Source: Nitratidesulfovibrio sp. SRB-5
GTDB taxonomy: Bacteria > Desulfobacterota > Desulfovibrionia > Desulfovibrionales > Desulfovibrionaceae
DNA length: 64,000 bases
Reading direction: 5' to 3'
NCBI RefSeq assembly: GCF_019931275.1
Contig: NZ_JAIOTY010000001.1
Coordinates: forward strand, 496,001-560,000
How positions within the stretch are numbered: position 1 is the stretch's first letter; each line of letters starts with the position of its first letter. The position numbers and the translations under genes were made by a program. Below the pieces are notes generated by a model. The model searched no databases, was not told the origin of the DNA, and worked only from the letters and a program-made list of their open reading frames with translations. Positions 18,201 through 26,025 of the stretch are shown here, one piece after another.

Positions 18201-18272
18201 CGCATTCCCCCGCCATCCTTCCGCTTCATGAGCCCCGCCGGGATTCCCCGCCGCCGTGCCCCGGCGATGGGG

Positions 18273-18288
18273 TATGCCGAACGGCATA
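18273..18288. promoter_or_regulatory. Candidate upstream activator sequence (palindrome)
   Basis: TATGCCGAACGGCATA is a 7-bp perfect dyad around AA, about 175 bp upstream of the sigma-54 promoter. That is a usual distance for an NtrC-type enhancer. A matching half-site (CGGCATACC) occurs at 18365. Binding by the adjacent regulator is inferred. Confidence 0.5.
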
Positions 18289-18448
18289 TCATGCCATCGG
18301 GCAAGCCGCGCCGATACGGCGTGCACGCTTGTCTTTGCCGTTTCCAGCGGGATTCCATTCCCTGCGGCATACCCCTTCGCGCCTCGCCCTCTCCTGACTT
18401 GTTCAAATAATCACATTGATTCTGCAATGTTGCCGGAACGCTGCGGGC

Positions 18449-18464
18449 TGGCATCGTACCTGCT
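18449..18464 (+). promoter_or_regulatory. Sigma-54 (-24/-12) promoter
   Basis: TGGCATCGTACCTGCT matches the TGGCAC-N5-TTGCA consensus with GG and GC at the invariant spacing. It lies 127 bases before the ATG of the PstS-like gene and directly downstream of a sigma-54 activator gene. Confidence 0.7.
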
Positions 18465-18590
18465 TTTGCGTTTGCGGCCACGGGTGGGCCGGGCGGGCCA
18501 GATGGGCCAGACGGGCTGGGCCGCCACGAAAGCCCCCGGGGCGCGCGCGGCATGGGGCCGCGCGCCGCAACGAACGAAGCAGGAGTACGT

Positions 18591-19427
18591 ATGCAACAGA
18601 TTGGCGCAGTCAGATCCGCCGTGCGGCGGGCATTGTTGGGCGCTTTCGCGCTGGCGGCATGGGTTGCCGTTTGCGGCGCACCCGCCATGGCGGCGGATAC
18701 CGCACCCCTTACCTACGAAGGGGCCAGCACCATCGGCGGGGTGATCCTGCCGGAGGCGACCAAACTGTTCACGGCCAAATCGGGCGTGCAGTTCGGGGCC
18801 GTTGGCACCGCGGGTGCGGGTGCGGGCTTCAAGGCCGTGGTGGCGGGCAAGGTGGCGTTCGGCGGCCTGGCCAGCGAGCCCACCGCGCAGGAAAAGGCCC
18901 AACTCACCGACATCGTGGTCATCGGCTACGACGTCATGGGCGTGTTCGTGCACGGCGCGAACCCCATCAAGGGCCTGAGCATGGCCCAGCTGAAGGACAT
19001 CTTTTCCGGCAAGGCCACCAACTGGAAGGACGTGGGCGGGGCCGACGCGCCCATCACCGTGTACAGCGAAAGGCTGGACGGCGGCCGGGCCACGGTGAAG
19101 GCCTTCAAGTCCATGGTGCTGGGCGACACCCCCTACGGCCCGGTGAAGGAACTGGACGACGCCACCGACTGCGTGGCCGACGTGGTCAAGGATGCCGGGG
19201 GCATTACCGCCGCCTCCATGTCCTTTGCCCTGCCCGGCGCGGTGGCCGTGCCCGTGAACGGCGCCACGCCCGACGCCGCCGGGGTGCGCTCCGGGGCCTA
19301 CCCGCTCAAGCGCCCCCTGTCGCTCATCGCCGTCAATCCGTCCGCCAACGTCAAGGCGTTCTTCGAATTCATGCTCACGCCCCCGGCGCAGGCCGTGGTG
19401 GGCAAGTCGTTCGTTCCCGCGAAGTAG
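18591..19427 (+). CDS. PstS-like periplasmic substrate-binding protein
   Basis: A 278-residue exported protein. Twin arginines in the signal region (SAVRRALLGAFALAAWVAV) precede a likely Sec cleavage after APAMA. The mature part has the PstS-fold signatures: GASTIGG near the N-terminus, a Gly-rich TAGAGAGFKAVVAGKVAFGG loop, LKDIFSGKATNWKDVGG, and a C-terminal SANVKAFFEFMLTPPAQ. Family members bind phosphate or related oxyanions, but no pstCAB permease or phoU lies nearby. It is instead the first gene after the sigma-54 promoter and upstream of a dehydrogenase and cytochrome. A role as substrate-capture or signalling protein for that system is inferred. The start ATG 18591 has AGGAG five bases upstream. 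Length is slightly below the usual PstS. Confidence 0.8.
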   Translation: MQQIGAVRSAVRRALLGAFALAAWVAVCGAPAMAADTAPLTYEGASTIGGVILPEATKLFTAKSGVQFGAVGTAGAGAGFKAVVAGKVAFGGLASEPTAQEKAQLTDIVVIGYDVMGVFVHGANPIKGLSMAQLKDIFSGKATNWKDVGGADAPITVYSERLDGGRATVKAFKSMVLGDTPYGPVKELDDATDCVADVVKDAGGITAASMSFALPGAVAVPVNGATPDAAGVRSGAYPLKRPLSLIAVNPSANVKAFFEFMLTPPAQAVVGKSFVPAK

Positions 19428-19618
19428 GGGCCAAATCGTCTTTTTGCTCGTTGGCGTCGTCAAACTTCGCCTGCCATTTCGGTTGAATACGATAAGAGTA
19501 TGCGCCCTCATGGCAGGCTTGTTTTCCTCGCCAACAAACAAAAATCCTGATTTGGCCTCACTCGCATGACCGACGACACATCTCCCGTGCAACCACAACA
19601 CAAGGAAGGCGTTTTCCG

Positions 19619-20836
19619 ATGACCAAGGACATGAACGATACCGACGCGACCCGCCGCAACTTCATCAAGGCGGGCATGGTGGCTGGCGCCGCCGCGCTGC
19701 TTACCCCCGTGCTGGCCAAGACCGCGCAGGCAGCCGACGCCGCCGCGCCCGCTGCTGCTGCCGCACCCGCTGCTGCCGCCCCCGCCGCGCCCGGCGCCAA
19801 GCTGAAGATGGGCGACGTGCTGCGCGTGGCGCGCGAAAAGCTGTATCCCATCTGCCGGGTGTGTCCGGAATGCGACGGCGTGGCCTGCGCGGGCGAGGTG
19901 CCCGGCATGGGCGGCATCGGCTCGGGCCAGGCGTTCAAGAACAACTACAATGCGCTGGCCCGCATCGAACTGGTCATGCGCACCTTCCACGACGTGAAGA
20001 AGCCCGACCTCACCACCACCCTGTTCGGGCAGAAGCTGTCCATGCCCGTGACCTCCGCCGTCACCGGCGGCGTCACCTACAACATGGGCAACAAGATGAC
20101 CGAAGAGGAGTACATCAACTCCATTCTCGGCGGCTGCCTTGACGCGGGCACCCTGGGCTGGGTGGCCGACGGCATCGGCGACAAGATGGAAGTGTTCGAG
20201 CGTCGCATTTCGGTGCTCAAGACCCAGTTCGGCGGCAAGGGCATCGTGACCATCAAGCCCAAGACCAACGAAGAGATCATCAAGCGCATCCGCATGGTTG
20301 AAGAGGCGGGCGGCGTGGCCGTGGCCATCGACATCGACTCGGCTGGCCGCGCCGCGCGCGCCGTGCCCGGCCAGACCGTGGAGCCCAAGACCCCGAAGCA
20401 GCTGGCCGAACTGGTGAAGTCCACCAGCCTGCCCTTCATCATCAAGGGCATCATGACGGTGGAAGAAGCGAAGATCGCCGTGGAAGTGGGCGCCAAGGGC
20501 ATCTGCGTGTCCAACCACGGCGGCCGCGTGCTGGACTACACCCCGGCAACCGCCACGGTGCTGCCCGCCATTGCCGCCGCCGTGAAGGGCAAGACCACCA
20601 TCCTGGTGGACGGCGCGGTGCGGCGCGGGCAGGACGTGCTGAAGTTCCTGGCCCTGGGGGCCGACGCCTGCCTGTGCGGCCGCCCGCTGGTGCGCGGTGC
20701 CCACGGCGCGGGCCGCGACGGCGTGGCACTGATCATGAACACCATCAAGGACGAACTGACCGTGGCCATGACCCTGACCGGCGTGGCCGACGTGCGCAAG
20801 GCCACCTCCAACATCATCGCGAAGGTGCAGGCATGA
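19619..20836 (+). CDS. Tat-exported FMN-dependent alpha-hydroxy-acid dehydrogenase with four-cysteine motif
   Basis: A 405-residue flavoenzyme. The N-terminus carries a Tat signal (TRRNFIKAGMVAGAAALL, cleavage near AKTAQA) and an Ala/Pro linker. Residues 79-90 hold a CRVCPECDGVAC motif (Cys79, 82, 85, 90), then PGMGG. The TIM-barrel FMN domain has the active-site residues of the lactate/glycolate oxidase family: Lys276 (FIIKGIM), His300 and Arg303 in SNHGGR, and DGAVRRGQDV (Asp331, Arg335-336) for FMN phosphate. It should oxidise a 2-hydroxy acid to the 2-oxo acid in the periplasm. The four cysteines resemble an Fe-S ligand set and might pass electrons out (inference). AAGGAAGG precedes ATG 19619. 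Its TGA overlaps the cytochrome ATG (20833), so both are made together. Relatives known to me with the same cysteine motif are cytoplasmic. Confidence 0.9.
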   Translation: MTKDMNDTDATRRNFIKAGMVAGAAALLTPVLAKTAQAADAAAPAAAAAPAAAAPAAPGAKLKMGDVLRVAREKLYPICRVCPECDGVACAGEVPGMGGIGSGQAFKNNYNALARIELVMRTFHDVKKPDLTTTLFGQKLSMPVTSAVTGGVTYNMGNKMTEEEYINSILGGCLDAGTLGWVADGIGDKMEVFERRISVLKTQFGGKGIVTIKPKTNEEIIKRIRMVEEAGGVAVAIDIDSAGRAARAVPGQTVEPKTPKQLAELVKSTSLPFIIKGIMTVEEAKIAVEVGAKGICVSNHGGRVLDYTPATATVLPAIAAAVKGKTTILVDGAVRRGQDVLKFLALGADACLCGRPLVRGAHGAGRDGVALIMNTIKDELTVAMTLTGVADVRKATSNIIAKVQA

Positions 20837-22773
20837 AACGAGCCTGGAGTCTCCTGCTCCTGGCTCTGCTGACCGCCTGGCCGGGGCTTGCCCTGGCGAC
20901 CAGCGAAGGGAAGGCCCTGCGCTACGGCGGCGGAGGCCAGGGGACCGTCATGTTCGACGGCAGGCTTCACGCGTCCAAGGGCTTCCGGTGCGACGACTGC
21001 CACTCGAAGCTCTTCGACACCAAGAAGACGGCCCGTATCACCATGGCCGACCACTTCACGGACAAGGCCTGCTTCAAATGCCACAACAACACCAACAAGT
21101 CTGATGGCACGGGCGGAACGGGGGGGACGGGGTATCCGCCCACGGCCTCGCGCGACTGCGCCACATGCCATCGCAAGGTGGCCTCCAACGCGGTCACCTC
21201 CACCGATGCCATGGGCACGGTCATCGCCACGCCCTTTGTCGGCGACGAGGCGCAAAAGGCCCTGCTGCTGTCCGGCAAGCGCGGGGTGACGGCCCAGAGC
21301 ACGGCCTGCCTGTCGTGCCACGGCGCGGACACGCCGCCCCACCCGGTGACCGAACGCGGCAAGACGCTGAACCTGCACATCGACCGGGCAGGCTACATGC
21401 ACGGCACGCACGCCAACCTGCCCTGCGCCACCTGTCACATCGGGCAGAAGGGCGAGGACAGCTTCCTGCTGCAACCCCACGCGGTGGCCAGGCCGGACAA
21501 TGCAACCTGCCTGTCCTGCCACAACGTGGGCCTGGCGCACCAGGTGAAGGCCTTCGGGCAGAGCACCCACGCCCGGAAGCTGGGCGACAAGGTGTCCTGC
21601 GACAGTTGCCACAATCCGCACGCCCAGCCCAAGAACCCGGCCAAGGTGGCCTACGCGCCGCTGACGGCCATGTACAACGCCCAGTGCCTGACCTGCCACG
21701 GCGATGCGGGCAGGCTGCGCGAACTGTCGGGCCGTTCCGTGCCCGACGCGAAGTCCGCGCACTCGTTTCTGGCCAACTGGGACGCCCACAGCCGCTCGGT
21801 GATGTGCGTGGAATGCCACACGCCCAACGACGCCGACGGCTCCATGGACAAGCCCGACTCGCACCTCATCGGCGAGAAGAAGACCGCCCTGCGCAACTGC
21901 GCCACCTGCCACACCTCGGGCGAATCGCTCATCGTGGTGCGGGCCAGCGTGCACGTGGAAGGCGCGGGCCCGGTGACCTCCGGCTACTTCCCGCCCAAGC
22001 GGGTGATGCCCGAACTGGACCGTCCGGCCGCCACCGCCCTTGCCGCCGTGGTAGCCTTCGTGGTGCTGCACGGGCTGGGCCGCATGGTGACGGGCAGGAA
22101 GGAACGCGGTCCGCATGGTCCCCATGGTCTGTTGACCTCGGAGTTCGTGTACCCCGGCTTCGTGCGGGTAACCCACTGGATCAACGCCGCGCTGTTCGTG
22201 GTGCTGGCCTTCACCGGCCTTTCGGTGCGCTTCACGGAAAGCCCGTGGGCGCTGGGGCTGGAGGCGGCGACCCGCATCCACAACGCGGGCGGCGTGCTGC
22301 TGGGCCTGAACTTCCTGGCGTACGTGGCCAGGGCGTTCCTGACCGGCGACATCCGCCAGTACCTGCCGGGGCCGGGCGAGGGCCTGCGCGCCCTGTTCAT
22401 CCAGGCGCGCCACTACTGCTTCGGCATCTTCCGGGGCGAGGCCCATCCCTTCCCGGTGACGGCGCAGCGGCGGTTCAACCCGTTGCAGCGCGTGGCCTAT
22501 CTGGCGGTGTTCCTGCTGGGCATGCCGGTGCTCATCGCCTCCGGCCTGCTGCTGCTCCTGCCGGAATCGGTTTCGGCATCCATCGGCCCCCGCCAGTTCC
22601 TGGTGGCGGCGCACTTCGTCATCGTCATCTGCTTCGCGCTGTTCTGCGTGGGTCACCTGTATCTTGCCACCACCGGGGCGACGCCGCTCAGTCTGGTTAA
22701 GGGCATGATCAACGGGCGGCACGAGCACGAGCCGGGCGGGCACCGTCCCCACGGGAAGGACGGCAACGCGTAA
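20833..22773 (+). CDS. Decaheme cytochrome c fused to b-type membrane cytochrome
   Basis: A 646-residue electron-transfer protein. A signal peptide (MKRAWSLLLLALLTAWPGLALA) is followed by a periplasmic part with ten CxxCH heme sites from Cys53 to about residue 361: CDDCH, CFKCH, CATCH, CLSCH, CATCH, CLSCH, CDSCH, CLTCH, CVECH, CATCH. A membrane helix (about 397-418) leads into a cytochrome b561/Ni-hydrogenase-type b domain of four helices, with His in VTHWINAALFVV, RIHNAGG and VAAHFVIVICFALFCVGH as probable heme b ligands. It should carry electrons between a periplasmic donor and the quinone pool. The four-base overlap with the FMN dehydrogenase makes that enzyme the likely partner. The stem-loop at 22842-22873 follows. 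Confidence 0.93.
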   Translation: MKRAWSLLLLALLTAWPGLALATSEGKALRYGGGGQGTVMFDGRLHASKGFRCDDCHSKLFDTKKTARITMADHFTDKACFKCHNNTNKSDGTGGTGGTGYPPTASRDCATCHRKVASNAVTSTDAMGTVIATPFVGDEAQKALLLSGKRGVTAQSTACLSCHGADTPPHPVTERGKTLNLHIDRAGYMHGTHANLPCATCHIGQKGEDSFLLQPHAVARPDNATCLSCHNVGLAHQVKAFGQSTHARKLGDKVSCDSCHNPHAQPKNPAKVAYAPLTAMYNAQCLTCHGDAGRLRELSGRSVPDAKSAHSFLANWDAHSRSVMCVECHTPNDADGSMDKPDSHLIGEKKTALRNCATCHTSGESLIVVRASVHVEGAGPVTSGYFPPKRVMPELDRPAATALAAVVAFVVLHGLGRMVTGRKERGPHGPHGLLTSEFVYPGFVRVTHWINAALFVVLAFTGLSVRFTESPWALGLEAATRIHNAGGVLLGLNFLAYVARAFLTGDIRQYLPGPGEGLRALFIQARHYCFGIFRGEAHPFPVTAQRRFNPLQRVAYLAVFLLGMPVLIASGLLLLLPESVSASIGPRQFLVAAHFVIVICFALFCVGHLYLATTGATPLSLVKGMINGRHEHEPGGHRPHGKDGNA

Positions 22774-22841
22774 CACGGCACGACCTGGATCGGACCGGCA
22801 CCGGCCTTGAGCCATGCCGGTCGCCTCCAGCCAGCGACAAA

Positions 22842-22873
22842 GACGGGCGCCGGAGATTTCTCCGGCGCCCGTC
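22842..22873 (+). terminator. Perfect 15-bp hairpin after the redox operon
   Basis: Two perfectly complementary 15-base arms (5-prime arm GACGGGCGCCGGAGA) are separated by TT. No T tract follows, so it could be a terminator-like or 3-prime protective hairpin. It is symmetrical and marks the end of the cytochrome operon, ahead of the diguanylate cyclase gene. Confidence 0.55.
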
Positions 22874-23118
22874 ACGCATTGGCGCGTTGCGGGGTGGGCC
22901 GCGCCGCCCCGCAACGTCGTCTGGCATACCGGTTGTCGTGGCTCGCAGCGCGTTCTCCGTACGGCCATGCGCGCCGCCGCGCAAAAAGCGCGAGGGCTGC
23001 CGTTCGATACAGGCGGAATGATACTTCTTGCCCCACCGGGGAGTACCGGTACACTATGCGGATAGTGGGGCGCCTTCCCGTGCGCGCGCCGCATTCCGTA
23101 CCGCCAAGAGGTTGTTTG
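22874..23118. other. Leader region of diguanylate cyclase gene
   Basis: This is the rest of a 345-bp gene-free spacer. No coding signal is present. It contains the putative promoter at 23028-23055 and the AAGAGG ribosome site at 23106. Confidence 0.4.
23028..23055 (+). promoter_or_regulatory. Putative promoter of diguanylate cyclase
   Basis: TTGCCC (23028-23033) and TACACT (23050-23055) have a 16-bp spacer, 64 bases upstream of ATG 23119. Matches are partial. Confidence 0.3.
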
Positions 23119-24555
23119 ATGTTCAGCCGGTTGTCCCTGATGCTCTTCCACGTCCTCCCGCTCGCAGTGCTGTTGGCAGGGGCATTTCCCGGCATCTGCC
23201 GGGCGGATTCCGGCCCCGCCGACGTCCGGTTCGCCCCGGCGGAACAACGCTTCATCCGCGAATCCGGCCCGGTCACCCTGTGCGTGGACCCGGACTGGCC
23301 GCCCTTCGAAACGGTGGAGGTGCGCAACGGCCAGCCGCGCCACGCGGGCATTGCCGCCGACATCATCGCGCTGGTGGCGCAGCGCACCGGCCTGTCCTTC
23401 GAACTGGTGCCCACGGCCACGTGGGATGAAAGCATCGCCGCCGCGCGTGAGGGCCGCTGCCAGGTGCTCAGCTTCCTGAACCAGACGCCGCAGCGCGAGG
23501 CGTGGCTGGGCTTCACAGATCCCCTGCTGACCGACCCCAACGTGTTCATCACCCGCGTGGAGCACCCGGCCATCATCGACCCGGCGGCGCTGGAGGGCGC
23601 GACCATCGTGTTTCCCCGGGGCACGGCCATGGAAGAACTGGTCCGCAAGGACTACCCCAATCTGAAGGTGCTGGTGGCGGAGTCGGAGGCCGAGGCCATC
23701 CGCATGGTGGAGGAACGCAAGGCTGACATGACCATGCGTTCGCTCATCGTGGCGGCATACACCATTCGCCAGCAGGGGCTGTTCAACCTGAAGATCGCGG
23801 GCAAGCTGCCGGAATACGAAAACAAGCTGCGCATGGGCGTGGTGCGGCACGATCCCCTGCTGCGCACCGAGTTGCGCACCGTGCTGAACCGGGGCATCCG
23901 TTCGCTGACGGACGACGAGCGCCAGCAGATCGTCAACCGGCACGTGCCCATCACCGCCCAGACGTCGGCGGATTACTGGCTGGTGGCCCGCGTGGCCGGA
24001 TTTTTCGCGCTGCTGGCCGGGGTGGTGCTGTGGTACAACCGCAGGCTCAAGCGCATGAATGCGGTGCTGGAGCGCCTGGCCCGCACCGATCCGCTCACCG
24101 ACCTGCCCAACCGCAGCCGCCTGAACGAACTGTTCCGGCGCGAGGTGGAACGGGCCCAGCGTTACCGGCGCCCCTTTTCCATCGTCATTCTGGACATCGA
24201 CCACTTCAAGCGCGTCAACGACGAGCTTGGCCATCTGGCGGGCGACAGGACATTGCAGGTCTTTGCCGGGGTGGTGCGGGACAGCGTGCGCGGGGCGGAT
24301 ACCGTGGGCCGCTGGGGCGGCGAGGAGTTCCTGGTGCTTTGCCCGGAAACCACGGCGGAAGAGGCCGTGCAACTGGCGGAGCGGTTGCGGGGCGCGTTGC
24401 GGGCCACGCAGTTCGAGGGGGGGCGCATCCATACTCTCAGCGCCGGGGTGGCGGCCTTCCGCGAAGGCGACAGCGTGGACGCACTGCTGCACCGGGCAGA
24501 CACCGCCCTGTACCGCGCCAAGAACGGCGGGCGCGACCGGGTGGAGGCGGAGTAG
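23119..24555 (+). CDS. Diguanylate cyclase with periplasmic solute-binding sensor
   Basis: A 478-residue inner-membrane protein. The signal peptide (LSLMLFHVLPLAVLLAGAFPG) is followed by an SBP_bac_3 sensor (VTLCVDPDWPPFETVEVRNG to about residue 270). A membrane helix at about 289-307 leads to a GGDEF-type domain with DPLTDLPNRSRL, metal-binding DIDHFKRVND and the catalytic GGEEF (residues 400-404). The product-inhibition site RGAD (391-394) lies five residues before it, so feedback inhibition by c-di-GMP is expected. It makes c-di-GMP in the cytoplasm when the periplasmic sensor is engaged. The start ATG 23119 has AAGAGG upstream. Its sensor is of the same family as that of the histidine kinase at 14701, and the two flank the redox operon. 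Confidence 0.93.
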   Translation: MFSRLSLMLFHVLPLAVLLAGAFPGICRADSGPADVRFAPAEQRFIRESGPVTLCVDPDWPPFETVEVRNGQPRHAGIAADIIALVAQRTGLSFELVPTATWDESIAAAREGRCQVLSFLNQTPQREAWLGFTDPLLTDPNVFITRVEHPAIIDPAALEGATIVFPRGTAMEELVRKDYPNLKVLVAESEAEAIRMVEERKADMTMRSLIVAAYTIRQQGLFNLKIAGKLPEYENKLRMGVVRHDPLLRTELRTVLNRGIRSLTDDERQQIVNRHVPITAQTSADYWLVARVAGFFALLAGVVLWYNRRLKRMNAVLERLARTDPLTDLPNRSRLNELFRREVERAQRYRRPFSIVILDIDHFKRVNDELGHLAGDRTLQVFAGVVRDSVRGADTVGRWGGEEFLVLCPETTAEEAVQLAERLRGALRATQFEGGRIHTLSAGVAAFREGDSVDALLHRADTALYRAKNGGRDRVEAE

Positions 24556-24591
24556 CCGCCTTTCGCCGGGGTGTGGTGACAGCCTGGGGCG

Positions 24592-26025
24592 CTAGGCCCG
24601 GAATTCCGCGTGCGGGGGCAGCAGCGGGGCCAGGCCGGTCATGAACCGGTCCAGCGCCAGGGTGATGCGCCGGGATGCATTGTCGTCGCCGGGGGCTGTG
24701 CAGGCCGCCGCCATGGCCGCGTGATGTGCGCCATCATCCAGAAGGGCCGCCGTCTCGCGCAGGATGGCGGCCTTGTCCGTTCCCACCAGCCGGGCGCGTC
24801 CGGCACGCACCGCGCCGGGCAGGTGCGGGGTGGCGCGCAGGGCCAGCACGGGCACGCCCAGCGCGGCGGCCTGTTCCAGCACGTCCGCCGCGTCGGTCAG
24901 CACCAGGCGGGCGGCGCGCAGGCAGGCCACGAATTCCGGCAGCGGGGGCACCGGCATCAGGTGCACGTTGGGCAGTGCGCCCAACAGGGGAATGGCCGCA
25001 TCGCGCAGGGGGCGGTGGCTGCCCACCGGCACCAGAAAGCCTGTGTCGCGACGGGCCAGGGCCAGTTCGCGCACTGCGGCGCAGATGTCCTTCAGCGCCT
25101 GCGGGCTGGCGTGCAGGCCGTGCAGGCTTACCAGCACGCGATGTCCATGGGGAAGGGGCCGGGCGGCGCGTGCCGTGGCCGGGGCGGCGGGCACCGGCGT
25201 GGCCGCGATGTCCGCCGCATCACGGGCACGTTTGGGCACCCTTCTGAGGGACACCGGGCGGATATCCGGAACTTTCGGGGCGTGCGCGGCGGCGCCCATG
25301 GTCTGTCCGGCGTCCCCCCCCGTGTGCCGGTTCGTGCCCCGTCCCGTGGTTTGGACGGCATGGACGCGGGAAATGGTGGCGTCGTCGTGATGCATCGCGC
25401 CTTCCGGGGCCGGGCTGCCCGCCTGGCTGGCTTCCGCGAACCGGTGCAGGCTTTCCGCCACGGTGGCTCCGGTGACGGCAATGCGCGCGTCGTCCACGCC
25501 ATCGTGCAGCAGCGCCTCGCGCGCCTCTTTCGTGGCGGCGAAATGCAGCGATGCCACGGCGGCGATGCAGCGGCGGTTGCCTTCCTCGGGCGATGGGGTG
25601 CCCGCCTGCTGCCCGTGTGGTCCGGCGTCGATGTGGGCCACCGGCACGTTGTTGTGAAAGGCGGTCAGCGCCACGGCCAGGGCCGTGGCGGAGGCACCCT
25701 GCACCAGTACGATGTCCGGCCTGAGGCGCGAGACCACCAACCCGAAGCGCAGCACCGCGTTGCCCGCCAGCAGGTGGAACTGGCCCTCGTCGATGTCGCC
25801 GGGCAGGCTGAGGTCGATGTCGCACTCCATGTCCAGATCGCGCAGGGTGGGCACGAAACGGTCGCGGTGCAGGCCCGCGCTTACCACGATGGGGTGGAAC
25901 CGGGCGGCGCCCTCGCGCAGGGCGCGCACCACGGGTGCGCAGGCGATGGCCTGGGCGCGCGAGTCCACCACCAGCATCACCCTGGCCCGGCGCTGGGCGG
26001 GAATGTGAACGACGTTGTCTGCCAT
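24592..26025 (-). CDS. Degenerate UDP-GlcNAc 2-epimerase (WecB)-like protein
   Basis: A 477-residue protein with the GT-B-like WecB fold: VMLVVDSRAQAIACAPVVRAL at the N-terminus, HIDAGPHG...PSPEEGNRR in the middle, and LPNVHLMPVPPLPEFVACLRAARLVLTD and LGVPVLALR near the end. Key positions differ from true epimerases. The GTRPE motif is absent, the Asp of the GDT motif is missing (VQGASATAL), HVEAG is HIDAG, and the SGG of SGGIQEEA is TDA. An Ala/Pro/His-rich insert of about 100 residues splits the two domains. GGAGG lies six bases before ATG 26025. It is convergent with the diguanylate cyclase gene, 36 bases away. Sugar-nucleotide binding may survive, but epimerisation is doubtful. Confidence 0.72.
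   Translation of the reverse strand: MADNVVHIPAQRRARVMLVVDSRAQAIACAPVVRALREGAARFHPIVVSAGLHRDRFVPTLRDLDMECDIDLSLPGDIDEGQFHLLAGNAVLRFGLVVSRLRPDIVLVQGASATALAVALTAFHNNVPVAHIDAGPHGQQAGTPSPEEGNRRCIAAVASLHFAATKEAREALLHDGVDDARIAVTGATVAESLHRFAEASQAGSPAPEGAMHHDDATISRVHAVQTTGRGTNRHTGGDAGQTMGAAAHAPKVPDIRPVSLRRVPKRARDAADIAATPVPAAPATARAARPLPHGHRVLVSLHGLHASPQALKDICAAVRELALARRDTGFLVPVGSHRPLRDAAIPLLGALPNVHLMPVPPLPEFVACLRAARLVLTDAADVLEQAAALGVPVLALRATPHLPGAVRAGRARLVGTDKAAILRETAALLDDGAHHAAMAAACTAPGDDNASRRITLALDRFMTGLAPLLPPHAEFRA

Larger units (their letters stand above)
18201..18590. promoter_or_regulatory. Regulatory region of the redox operon
   Basis: A 390-bp spacer with, in order: a palindrome at 18273-18288 (candidate activator site), a related half-site CGGCATACC at 18365, and an A/T-rich island at 18405-18425. 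The island contains an IHF-like AATCAA...TTA pattern on the minus strand (18408-18421). Next come a sigma-54 promoter at 18449-18464 and a 9-bp tandem repeat array (18486-18521) in the leader. The order is that of a classical NtrC-family-activated promoter. No terminator was seen after the regulator gene. Confidence 0.65.

Noticed and set aside
18591-19427. Phosphate uptake (Pst) system
   Set aside because: No pstC, pstA, pstB or phoU nearby; the neighbours are redox genes.
19429-19557. Long-range inverted repeat GGCCAAATC / GATTTGGCC between the PstS-like and dehydrogenase genes
   Set aside because: Only 9 bp with more than 100 bases between the arms; could be chance and no further support is visible.
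20536-24492. Very long open frame on the minus strand across the dehydrogenase, cytochrome and cyclase genes
   Set aside because: High G+C opens antisense frames; the translation is His/Gly/Arg-rich without domains, whereas the plus-strand genes have clear motifs, signals and ribosome sites.
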